This document shows, piece by piece, positions 1 through 7,178 of a DNA stretch of 11,035 nucleotides. Source of the stretch: DAXETY01 sp051155755 (lineage in GTDB: Bacteria > Desulfobacterota > Desulfobacteria > Desulfobacterales > SG8-13); contig DAXETY010000161.1 of the NCBI GenBank assembly GCA_051155755.1, positions 1 through 11,035 on the forward strand, written 5' to 3'. A program made the position numbers and the translations under genes. The notes under the pieces are model-generated. The model had not been told where the DNA came from, searched no databases, and saw only the letters and a list, made by a program, of their open reading frames with translations. The first letter of the stretch is position 1, and every line of letters starts with the position of its first letter.

Positions 1-96
1 ACGTACGCCCTCAAACAGGCCCCCGCCCAATAAAAGCAAAATCACAATCAATCCGAATCCAGAAATTTCGACAATTTTTTTAATTGTTGACAGCAT
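1..96 (-). CDS. Start of a third secreted or membrane protein gene (truncated by window edge)
   Basis: This minus-strand frame is open from an ATG at 96 to the left edge, giving about 32 residues. The protein begins MLSTIKKIVEIS and continues into a hydrophobic stretch (GLIVILLLLGGG), as expected for a signal peptide or N-terminal anchor. An ATG two codons earlier (102) is also in frame. The ATG at 96 is preferred because AGGTG (109-105) lies 8 bases upstream of it but only 2 bases upstream of the other. The start follows the stop of the 784-residue protein gene (108-110) within 5-11 bases, so the two are probably co-transcribed and may be translationally coupled. Nothing can be said about the mature protein. 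The call rests on the hydrophobic N-terminus, the ribosome binding site and the tight spacing. Confidence 0.6.
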   Translation of the reverse strand, partial: MLSTIKKIVEISGFGLIVILLLLGGGLFEGVR

Positions 97-104
97 AATC
101 ATTG

Positions 105-109
105 CACCT
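105..109 (-). promoter_or_regulatory. Ribosome binding site overlapping the upstream stop codon
   Basis: AGGTG on the minus strand overlaps the TAG stop of the 784-residue gene and lies 8 bases before the ATG at 96. It decides the start of the left-edge gene in favour of 96 over 102. The same AGGTG core at the same distance precedes the first gene of the cluster (7951-7956). Confidence 0.45.
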
Positions 110-2462
110 AACGTGAGCCTTGCAGTGTGGACGAACCCTGGCATTCCCAAGTTGTTTGCCCACGATCTGCGCCCGGAAGCTGATACGAAAAGGTTACGGC
201 ATAATACCAGCTGGATTCAGCGGTCAAGCTGCTGACAGACGGTGATGTCGTACCCGAAACGCTCATTGTGATTCGGCAGGATTCCAGCCGGCAGTCGACA
301 GCATCGCCGCAAAGATCCGCTCCCTCATCCCAGTAGAATAGATAGCCGCACTCATCGATTGCTGAGGTATCGGTGGAAAGGCTGAAGTCTCCTGAGCTTG
401 AACTCCAGGTGCCGGTCATGACGGTGCCCGTGTCGGGTACGTAAGTCGCCTCGATATCATAGTCGTCTTCGCCGACCGACTGCACGATCTGCACATCGAA
501 ATCCGAGACATCTTCCTCCGGCCACCATTCATGTCCGACGTATCGGCACATTTCAGACTGCGATATCGGACTCAGGTGCCAGAGTCCGGCGATCCCCCCC
601 TGAACGGTGATCAGCACGGTTGCCTTTCTTATGCCGCAGGTCCCCTGATCGTAGGAGGCCGAGATTGTGGCGGTTCCCGGGGCATTGGCGATAATCGTGA
701 CAAGCGATCCGGCCGACGGGATTACCGCGGCGACACCCGGGTTGCTGCTTGTCCAGGTGATCTCTGATTCCGGAATTTCGTATGGCGCTCCGTTTGCATC
801 CACAACACTCACGGCAACGGGCAGAAAGCCGTCGAGTGCCAGGATTGCTTCGGTGACCGAGAGTTCGAGATCAACGCAGCCGACCGTAATTACCGCGGTT
901 GCCAACACGGTCTCACAGTCAAATGTATACTCGGCGGTGATGATTACCGTTCCCTTGTTCAGGCCCTGAACCGAGGTCCAGCCTCCGGTTTCCAAGGTTA
1001 CGTAGCCGATATCCGGATTGCTGCTCGACCAGCGAATTTTGGAGGTATCTAGCGGGTTGCCGTTGGCGTCGATACCTTCGGCTTCCACAATAATCCCATC
1101 GCCCATCGTGATCGTTTCCTTGGAAGGGGTGATTGAGAAGGAATCCACGTTGGACATTACCTCGACAACGGCCTCGCCGGGGGTGATGTTCGGGTCTGGA
1201 ATCCCCCAATCGGCTTTTATTCGGGCGACACCTTCATTTAGACCGCTGACCTTCCCGGTTCGTGGATCGAGATGGGCTGCAAATGGGTTGTCGTTGTGCC
1301 AGAATGGCGCAAATTTTGTATTGGTGAATGGAACCGGTGTGCCGTCCAGCGCTTCACAGGTGATCGACGCGTTAAGCTGTTTTTCCTGGCAGACGAACAG
1401 ATCGGTCGCGGCCGGAACCACATCGATATCGCATGTCATTTCCGGGCATTCTTCGGATATTTCCTGTACCCAGGAGGTTTGCCGGGGTTGACCCGGACAA
1501 GTCAGCATCGTTACGTCAACTTCCATGGCGGTAATGGAACAATCTTTCGAGCCGGCCGGACTGCCTACGGAGGTAAACAGTCCCGAGTAATTGGAAACCG
1601 CCTTCATATCGATTAGGCAGCAGCAGTCGGCCGGCATCGGTTTTTGTGCGCAGCAGGGGGGAAGCGGAACGGTCCATTCGGTTGCCTCGTCAGTGATCAT
1701 TCCGCCGGCCAGATTGGTTGAGAATTCCAGAATTTCAATTTTCGCCACGCCCTCCTGACCGAGATACTGGAAATTGGTCGGTGCCAGATGATATTTCTGG
1801 GCATCGAGGTCGGCTTTAAACTGAACAGGTATTTCGCCGGGCTCCAACTGCGGAATGGGGATGATCGCCGTTACCGGAAGAAGAAATTGCAGCCCGTCGG
1901 GTTTGCCGGCAAACCCGCCCAAACAACGGATTTCATGGGTGTCGAAGCTGTTGTCCGAAAGGATTTCATCCACCTGTGGGCATTGGACCTCCGTGATTTC
2001 GATGGCGGTAGCTTGAGTTACCGCGCCAGGCGGCACCTGCAGAATCACTCCGTTTGGAAATTCGAACGTGCCGCCGGCTTCTCCAATTATCGTGGTATTG
2101 AAGCAGCCGGTTCTTCCGAAATCCCGGGCAAATATCGCCAAGTCCGATCCATCGACGTCGCAATCTCCGTCGAAGTCTCCCTCACATGGCGGCGCGCCGG
2201 CGTTGCAGCAGTCGGTGCGGCCGAAATCCATGGCGAAAACCGCCAGGTCCGATCCATCCACATCCCCGTCCGGCTCAAAATCGCCTTCGCACAGGTGCGG
2301 TTCGGCAGATAATGCATAAATGCCGGCAGAACCCGACTCCGTGCTTTTAGCGGCGGTGAATGCGTTTTCGGTTGCCCCGTGCCCATCGCCGAACAGGATG
2401 AATACAAGCAACAAGCCGATCATTGCGCCCCCAAAAAGATTTTGAAGACTTTTTACATTCAT
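108..2462 (-). CDS. Secreted dockerin-like / ZU5-like / Big-2 Ig-domain protein, 784 residues
   Basis: Large exported protein of unknown specific role, probably an adhesin or component of an extracellular complex. Residues 1 to about 29 form a signal peptide (hydrophobic AMIGLLLVFILF). Residues 58-120 hold two dockerin-type calcium-loop repeats (DGDVDGSDLAVFA...FGRTDC pattern), each bracketed by Cys. Residues 124 to about 255 resemble a ZU5 domain (GGTFEFPNG...VPPGAV). Residues 270-282 are a Cys cluster (CC...CCC). Three Ig-like domains of Big-2 type follow at about 345-437, 438-527 and 528-620, the latter two with the W(S/T)SSNP motif. Residues 625-784 are an unrecognised Cys-containing beta-rich domain. 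The ATG at 2462 is well supported by AGGAGG six bases upstream (2469-2474). The gene lies 72 bases after the giant protease gene with no terminator between, so an operon is likely. No PEP-CTERM or LPXTG-like tail is present. Domain calls are by eye; function is inference. Confidence 0.9.
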   Translation of the reverse strand: MNVKSLQNLFGGAMIGLLLVFILFGDGHGATENAFTAAKSTESGSAGIYALSAEPHLCEGDFEPDGDVDGSDLAVFAMDFGRTDCCNAGAPPCEGDFDGDCDVDGSDLAIFARDFGRTGCFNTTIIGEAGGTFEFPNGVILQVPPGAVTQATAIEITEVQCPQVDEILSDNSFDTHEIRCLGGFAGKPDGLQFLLPVTAIIPIPQLEPGEIPVQFKADLDAQKYHLAPTNFQYLGQEGVAKIEILEFSTNLAGGMITDEATEWTVPLPPCCAQKPMPADCCCLIDMKAVSNYSGLFTSVGSPAGSKDCSITAMEVDVTMLTCPGQPRQTSWVQEISEECPEMTCDIDVVPAATDLFVCQEKQLNASITCEALDGTPVPFTNTKFAPFWHNDNPFAAHLDPRTGKVSGLNEGVARIKADWGIPDPNITPGEAVVEVMSNVDSFSITPSKETITMGDGIIVEAEGIDANGNPLDTSKIRWSSSNPDIGYVTLETGGWTSVQGLNKGTVIITAEYTFDCETVLATAVITVGCVDLELSVTEAILALDGFLPVAVSVVDANGAPYEIPESEITWTSSNPGVAAVIPSAGSLVTIIANAPGTATISASYDQGTCGIRKATVLITVQGGIAGLWHLSPISQSEMCRYVGHEWWPEEDVSDFDVQIVQSVGEDDYDIEATYVPDTGTVMTGTWSSSSGDFSLSTDTSAIDECGYLFYWDEGADLCGDAVDCRLESCRITMSVSGTTSPSVSSLTAESSWYYAVTFSYQLPGADRGQTTWECQGSSTLQGSR
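2103..2291 (-). repeat. Dockerin-like double repeat at the N-terminus of the 784-residue protein
   Basis: Two repeats of about 30 residues (58-85 and 93-120) align with type I dockerin calcium loops: GDF, an Asp-rich loop, GSDLA(V/I)FA, then DFGRT(D/G)C. The same paired module occurs near the C-terminus of the neighbouring giant protein (3030-3212). The second copy here reads DGDCDVDG, with Cys where the other copies have Gly or Asp in the loop. Dockerins bind cohesins, but none is visible in the window, so partner binding is unproven. Confidence 0.75.
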
Positions 2463-2468
2463 TTATCT

Positions 2469-2474
2469 CCTCCT
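2469..2474 (-). promoter_or_regulatory. Strong ribosome binding site of the 784-residue protein gene
   Basis: AGGAGG on the minus strand with a six-base spacer to the ATG at 2462. It lies in the 72-base gap after the stop of the giant gene (2535). The gap has no intrinsic terminator, supporting co-transcription with independent translation initiation. Confidence 0.7.
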
Positions 2475-2534
2475 GCTGGTTATCCATTTGGAAAATTATT
2501 TTTGAGATCGGAATAGGGACCGGTCATCGGATAC

Positions 2535-5500
2535 CTAGTCAACAAGCCGGCAACCCTGGCGGATCATGATGTTGACCTCTCGGCCGATGTCAGCGAAGTT
2601 TTTCCAGGAGCCGTCCGGATAGCGGACAAAGGAACGTCCGTCATAGGCGCTGTCGTTGTCGGAGCCGTTGTAAAATAGGGACGCGGTCGACTGCACCCAG
2701 CCGACGTAAAAACTGCCGCTGGTGATGGTCACTCCGGCAGGCAGGTCAACCGGTTCCCAGGTGTCGGTATTGACGCAGCGGTGTTCGAAGGCCGGGAGCA
2801 GAGTCTGTCCGGGAAGTCCGCCGGGGCCGTCGTCATCCCAAATGTGAACCGTTACATCCATAGCACCGGTGTCGGACCAGGGCCAAAACTGCACCCGATC
2901 GATTGTCCAGGGATAGGACGGTGGCGTGAACTTGAGCGCAACGCCGTATTCCGGGTTTACCGACCAGTGCCAATCGGGTATCCCGTTGTCGTAAAAAAGC
3001 GCGCCGGAGCATTTCCGGCCGATGATCGGACATCCGGTTTGACCGAACCCGGCTGCAAAAACCGCCAGGTCACTGCCGTCGACATCGCCGTCGCCATCGA
3101 AATCTCCCTCGCAGAGGGCTGTGGCGGAACAGTCGGTCCGGCCGAAATCGGCGGCAAAGACCGCCAGGTCCGAGCCGTCGACGTCGCCGTCATAGGTGAA
3201 ATCCCCTCTGCACTGGCAGGCATCGCCGATTCCGTCCAAATCCCGGTCCATCTGGTCATTGGCCGTGAACGGGCAGTTGTCGCTGTGATCCGGAAATCCG
3301 TCCCCGTCGGTGTCGTCGGTGTCACATAGATCTCCGTCTCCGTCTTTATCAACGTCGTTTTGATCCGGGTTGTGCAGGTTCGGGCAATTATCGACATCAT
3401 CGGCAATCCGGTCTCCATCGGCATCTTCGGTTGCAGTAACGGAAATATGGACTTCCCGGGTGGCGATATTCCCGTCGCTGTCACGAGCCGAGAGCGTCAG
3501 GATATGGTCGCCCGGGGAAAGGCTGTCGGTTGAGACATCTCGCCCAGAGCCGAAGCTGCCGTCTCGATCCGACGACCAGGAAAAGGCCTCGTCGCCAAGA
3601 GAGCCGTCCTCGGGGTCAAAGCCTCTTCCCCGGCAAATGAGCATCTCGCCTGCAAAAAAACTCGTGTAATCTAACGGGAAGAGAATGACAATGTCGGGGG
3701 ATTTGCCCGCCACGGAGAAAGTCGCATCGGAATCATCGGCAATGGTGTTCACCCCGTCGGAGCCGATGATTCGCACCAATCCCTGCGTGGTTCCAGGCGA
3801 CTGGGTGGTATCCCAGCTGTAACTGGTCTGATCGAGTCCCATTGCAATTACCGACCAGTTAGCGCCAAAATCTGCACTGTATAGAATGTCATAGGTGAGG
3901 CTGTCGCCGTCTTCATCGGCAGCTGTCCAGGCGATGGTCGCAGTTCCGCTCAAGGATTCGCCGCCGTTGGGGGTTGTGACCGCAAGGGTCGGTTTGTTGG
4001 CGCTGACGGGGATCGTATCCAGAGTTCTCGTTTCGTGCTTCAACACGATGTTGCGGGTGTCCGGATGGAAGGGGATTTTCTCGGTGAACATCCACCCGTG
4101 ATGCGACAGCGTCAAGTCGAAGCGCCGTTCGAACAGGATAGTGCCGGTCAGGTTTTGCAACTCGATGCGGTAAGCCCCGCTGCCGGTCGTATCATCGGTG
4201 CCGGCCGGCAGCATCCAGAGGCGGATTTTACGATGTTCGACGACACCATCATCACGGACCGTTCCGGTAATGACGAGGTATTCCTGGTCACCGGCCAACG
4301 CCAGGGGCGCGGCCGTTGTCTCCATGCCTGCCAAAAAGTTCGACAGTTTGATGAAAAGCTTCTTGAAGGTATAGGTCGAGATCCAGGTGCTGTCGTCTCT
4401 CCCGCAGTAGCCCATGATGTCGTAATAGTCATCCGGTTCGTAGACTTGATATTGCCAGATGCCGGCGGGATGCCAGGTTTCGCCGGCACTTTCGCAATCG
4501 ACTTTTGCGGCATATTGGGGATCGGAGCAATACACCATGGTGCCGTCAAAGCCGAATTCGTCGATCCTGCCTGAAGAAACCGGATAATCATCATGAAATT
4601 GCCACAGGGACCCGGAGGCGTTGTCTTTGGCACACGGATCGGGGACATGAGCGATGCCGAGCAGGGTATGGCCGATTTCATGGGGCATCAAAGCGCCATA
4701 GATGCCGTCGGAAATTCGCACCCCCCAGGCCTGATCGCCTTTGCCCATGCCCGTGATGTCGCATGCCAGCGGCAGCGATGCACTGCTGCAGAGGTCCCAT
4801 TCTTTGCACACCAGGGCATAGTATTTCATATCGTTGAGCGGATCGTCGGTAAAAAGATTCAGCCACCACAGATCGATCCAAAGGCCGGCGCCCTGGAAGG
4901 CGGCGCCCAGGTCTTTCTCCGTCGGGTCTCCGATAAAACTGTACCCGGAAATGTAGTAGTTGATTTCGGAGATCGGGTATACTTTTTCGACCCACTTGGC
5001 CACATCCCAGAAATCACCGCTGTCCGGTTTGCTGCAGAATGGAAATCCCGGAACGCCGGGCACGAACAGTTTCGTTGGAACGTACATCACGTTCAGCGGA
5101 ACATAATGAAACGTCAGGGGGAAGGGGCCGTAGTAGTTGTTATAGGGATCGATGTCATCACCGGAATAGGTGGCCAGAATTCGCAAATATGGGGTGGTGT
5201 CCCAGCGCCAATTGCCCGGTATTAAAAAATTCAGCGTTTCATCGCTGTTTTCGCGCCCGGGATTGACCGGAGCCTGGATGGAATTATCGGAAAATACGGT
5301 AACTGCTTTGGCCAATCCGTTGACATAGGTATATATGGGCAGTCCTTCGGCATTGAAAAATTGGATCAAGCCGGAAACCGGGCCCATGGGTTGCTGTGCC
5401 ATGCCCACATCCAGATAGGCGCGAATCCAGGTGTTCTTGCCGGAAACCAGCGGCACGCCGTTGCCGACATCCTGGACTGCCTGGGTGATTTCGATTCGGG

Positions 5501-7178
5501 CAATGGACAGATCGAATTCGCACGCATCTCCCAATCCGTTCCGGTTGTTGTCAACCTGGAAGGGATTGCAGTGGTCGGGGCAGTTGTCGATCGCATCGGC
5601 CCATTCGTCTCCATCGGCATCGTCCATGCCGTTGCAGGCATCGCCGATGCCGTCGCCGTCGGAGTCTTCGAAATTTCGGCTGCAATAGGAACCGGTCGGA
5701 CAATCGCCATCCTTCCAGCAGGGACTGCTGATGCCGCGCCCCATGCAGGTTCCGGTCAACGCAACGCAAGTTCCCGCAGATGGACCGTTGGCTGTAACTC
5801 GGCAGTTGTCGCTGTTGTCTGCACGGCCGTCGTTGTCATCATCGCCGTCGCATGCATCCCCCAGGCCGTCCGAATCGCTGTCCACCTGGCTGGTGATGCA
5901 CGGTCCATTTGGACCGCAGGCCGCATCCTTGGTGCAAAGCGTGGACGAACCCGCACAGGTTCCTCTCAGTCCTCCATTGGCGGTGCTCGGACAGTTGTCG
6001 CAGACATCACCGACGCCGTCGCTGTCGCTGTCCTCCTGCTGGTCAGCATTGGGGATCAGGGGGCAAGTGTCGCAGGCATCGCCGAGGCCGTCGCGGTCGC
6101 TGTCGGTTTGGTCATTGTATACCTCCGGGCAGTTGTCCCGGCAATACACAAACCCATCACCATCGGTATCGGTGTCCGGTACCCCGCAACCACATATTCC
6201 CGGCTCGATCTTGCCGCGGTCATTCGGACAGTTGTCGTTGCAGTCCGGTGTGCCGTCGTGGTCCGAATCGGTGTCCGGCACACCGCAGCCGCAAATCCCG
6301 GGGCGGATTTTGCCGGGATCCGCGGGACATTCGTCACAGGCATCCCCGCAGGATGGGTCGTATGCGTAGGGTGGGCTGACAGCAGCGCAATCCCCGTCGG
6401 CGTCGGCCTGGCCGGCGTTGGGTGTCCGCCAGCAGTTGTCGCAGGCGTTGCCCAGCAGGTCGCTGTCCCAGTTGGCTTGATCGGGATTCTCGACGTCGAT
6501 GCAGTTGTCACAGGCGTTGCCGATGGTATCCAGATCCGTATCGAACTGGTTGGGGTTATAGGTGGTCGGGCAATTGTCGTCCGCGTCGGGAACCAAATCT
6601 CCGTCGGTGTCGGTCATTTCGCAGACATCGCCACATTCGGGATCGGTTGTGTACGGCGGGGCAGGGCAGTTGTTGTCTGTGTCGGCCTGATCGTCATTGG
6701 CACTCAGCCAGCAGTTGTCGCAGGCATCGCCGAATTTGTCGCCATCGGCGTTGTCCTGATTCGAATTGGCGATATCGACGCAATTGTCCTCCGCATCGGC
6801 CACTCCGTCGCCATCCCGATCGTGGAACATTGCCAACGGGTAGTGGTCCACATTGTTGTAATCCAGGGAATAACTGTGATCACAGATGTAATCCCCATTG
6901 TCATCGACACAGTAAGGCCCCGATCCCCATCCGTGGAAGTCCCCCCAGTAATTGCCGCCCAGGTAGGGGCCGCCGAGGATGTTTTTGCCGGCTTGTTTCT
7001 CGACATTCCAGGTGTTGGGGTAGCCGGAGACGCCCAGCTTGAAATTCTGGTAGTTGTCGAAATAATTGTCATAGATGGTATTGTCTTCAGACTGGTACAG
7101 GTAAATCCCGGCATACTGGCCTTCATAGCCGTTATCGGTCACCCTGTTGCCGGTGACTTCGCTGCCGGTCGAATTCAT
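2535..7178 (-). CDS. C-terminal 1547 residues of a giant beta-helix / TSP3 / metzincin-like protease / dockerin-like protein (frame-broken gene)
   Basis: Probable extracellular zinc protease on a long calcium-binding scaffold. Numbering is from the ATG at 7178. Residues 1 to about 115 finish a NosD-like beta-helix (SEVTGNRVTDN, GGNYWGDFHGWG). Residues 118-553 are thrombospondin type 3 repeats (DxDxDGxxDxxDNCP) with Cys-rich loops. Residues about 556-960 are the protease, with HEIGHTLLGIAH (H833, E834, H837, H844) and a Met-turn DIMGYC (M922) followed by WISTYTF. Residues about 1060-1250 are two Ig/PKD-like domains (TPNGGE; SWSSDRDGSFGSG). Residues 1252-1322 are a second type 3 array, 1323-1383 two dockerin-like repeats, and 1385-1547 an unrecognised beta-rich domain. 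The ATG at 7178 overlaps the stop of the upstream frame (TGATG) but is unlikely to be the true start: it lies mid-helix, and the same frame upstream reads IEDNTITYNWYGIYL, a natural continuation of that domain. No signal peptide is present on this piece alone. Domains are clear; substrate is unknown. Confidence 0.9.
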   Translation of the reverse strand: MNSTGSEVTGNRVTDNGYEGQYAGIYLYQSEDNTIYDNYFDNYQNFKLGVSGYPNTWNVEKQAGKNILGGPYLGGNYWGDFHGWGSGPYCVDDNGDYICDHSYSLDYNNVDHYPLAMFHDRDGDGVADAEDNCVDIANSNQDNADGDKFGDACDNCWLSANDDQADTDNNCPAPPYTTDPECGDVCEMTDTDGDLVPDADDNCPTTYNPNQFDTDLDTIGNACDNCIDVENPDQANWDSDLLGNACDNCWRTPNAGQADADGDCAAVSPPYAYDPSCGDACDECPADPGKIRPGICGCGVPDTDSDHDGTPDCNDNCPNDRGKIEPGICGCGVPDTDTDGDGFVYCRDNCPEVYNDQTDSDRDGLGDACDTCPLIPNADQQEDSDSDGVGDVCDNCPSTANGGLRGTCAGSSTLCTKDAACGPNGPCITSQVDSDSDGLGDACDGDDDNDGRADNSDNCRVTANGPSAGTCVALTGTCMGRGISSPCWKDGDCPTGSYCSRNFEDSDGDGIGDACNGMDDADGDEWADAIDNCPDHCNPFQVDNNRNGLGDACEFDLSIARIEITQAVQDVGNGVPLVSGKNTWIRAYLDVGMAQQPMGPVSGLIQFFNAEGLPIYTYVNGLAKAVTVFSDNSIQAPVNPGRENSDETLNFLIPGNWRWDTTPYLRILATYSGDDIDPYNNYYGPFPLTFHYVPLNVMYVPTKLFVPGVPGFPFCSKPDSGDFWDVAKWVEKVYPISEINYYISGYSFIGDPTEKDLGAAFQGAGLWIDLWWLNLFTDDPLNDMKYYALVCKEWDLCSSASLPLACDITGMGKGDQAWGVRISDGIYGALMPHEIGHTLLGIAHVPDPCAKDNASGSLWQFHDDYPVSSGRIDEFGFDGTMVYCSDPQYAAKVDCESAGETWHPAGIWQYQVYEPDDYYDIMGYCGRDDSTWISTYTFKKLFIKLSNFLAGMETTAAPLALAGDQEYLVITGTVRDDGVVEHRKIRLWMLPAGTDDTTGSGAYRIELQNLTGTILFERRFDLTLSHHGWMFTEKIPFHPDTRNIVLKHETRTLDTIPVSANKPTLAVTTPNGGESLSGTATIAWTAADEDGDSLTYDILYSADFGANWSVIAMGLDQTSYSWDTTQSPGTTQGLVRIIGSDGVNTIADDSDATFSVAGKSPDIVILFPLDYTSFFAGEMLICRGRGFDPEDGSLGDEAFSWSSDRDGSFGSGRDVSTDSLSPGDHILTLSARDSDGNIATREVHISVTATEDADGDRIADDVDNCPNLHNPDQNDVDKDGDGDLCDTDDTDGDGFPDHSDNCPFTANDQMDRDLDGIGDACQCRGDFTYDGDVDGSDLAVFAADFGRTDCSATALCEGDFDGDGDVDGSDLAVFAAGFGQTGCPIIGRKCSGALFYDNGIPDWHWSVNPEYGVALKFTPPSYPWTIDRVQFWPWSDTGAMDVTVHIWDDDGPGGLPGQTLLPAFEHRCVNTDTWEPVDLPAGVTITSGSFYVGWVQSTASLFYNGSDNDSAYDGRSFVRYPDGSWKNFADIGREVNIMIRQGCRLVD
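3030..3212 (-). repeat. Dockerin-like double repeat near the C-terminus of the giant protease
   Basis: Residues 1323-1383 of the 1547-residue frame hold two copies of C(R/E)GDF, an Asp-rich loop, GSDLAVFAA, then (D/G)FG(R/Q)T(D/G)C. They match the module at 2103-2291 nearly residue for residue and align with the type I dockerin loop (GDxNxDGxVxxxDLxxL). In the giant protein the pair follows the second type 3 array; in the 784-residue protein it follows the signal peptide. Confidence 0.75.
4647..4682 (-). other. Codons for the zinc-binding motif of the metzincin-like protease
   Basis: These 12 codons encode HEIGHTLLGIAH (residues 833-844). HExxH plus a downstream Gly and third His is the metzincin zinc site, with E834 as the predicted catalytic base. 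The spacing is one residue longer than the usual HExxHxxGxxH: Gly is four residues after the second His and the third His seven, instead of three and six. The Met-turn (DIMGYC) is encoded at 4404-4421, about 80 residues downstream. Confidence 0.75.
5520..6835 (-). repeat. Thrombospondin type 3 repeat array with Cys-rich insertions
   Basis: About 435 residues of Asp/Asn/Cys-rich calcium-binding repeats (DxDxDGxGDxCDNCP and variants) in the giant protein. Several are separated by Cys-rich loops (CAGSSTLCTKDAACGPNGPC; TCMGRGISSPCWKDGDCP). Such arrays bind many calcium ions and form a stiff stalk; here they lie between the beta-helix and the protease. The Asp-rich codon pattern keeps an antisense frame open for over 600 codons, which is an artefact. 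A shorter second array lies at about 3213-3425. Confidence 0.85.
6132..6329 (-). repeat. Two tandem 33-residue units within the type 3 array
   Basis: Two consecutive 33-codon units (6231-6329 and 6132-6230) encode CPxDxGKIxPGICGCGVPDTD, an Asp-rich loop, then C(N/R)DN. They share most residues, including the GICGCGVPDTD core, and differ mainly in the calcium loop (DHDGTPDC against DGDGFVYC). The pattern suggests an internal duplication. Similar GxCGCGVPDTD units recur in other large bacterial type 3 repeat proteins. Confidence 0.75.

Noticed and set aside
4593..5225. 210-codon plus-strand ORF opposite the protease domain
   Set aside because: It is antisense to the conserved HExxH protease coding region, with no ribosome binding site or domain of its own.
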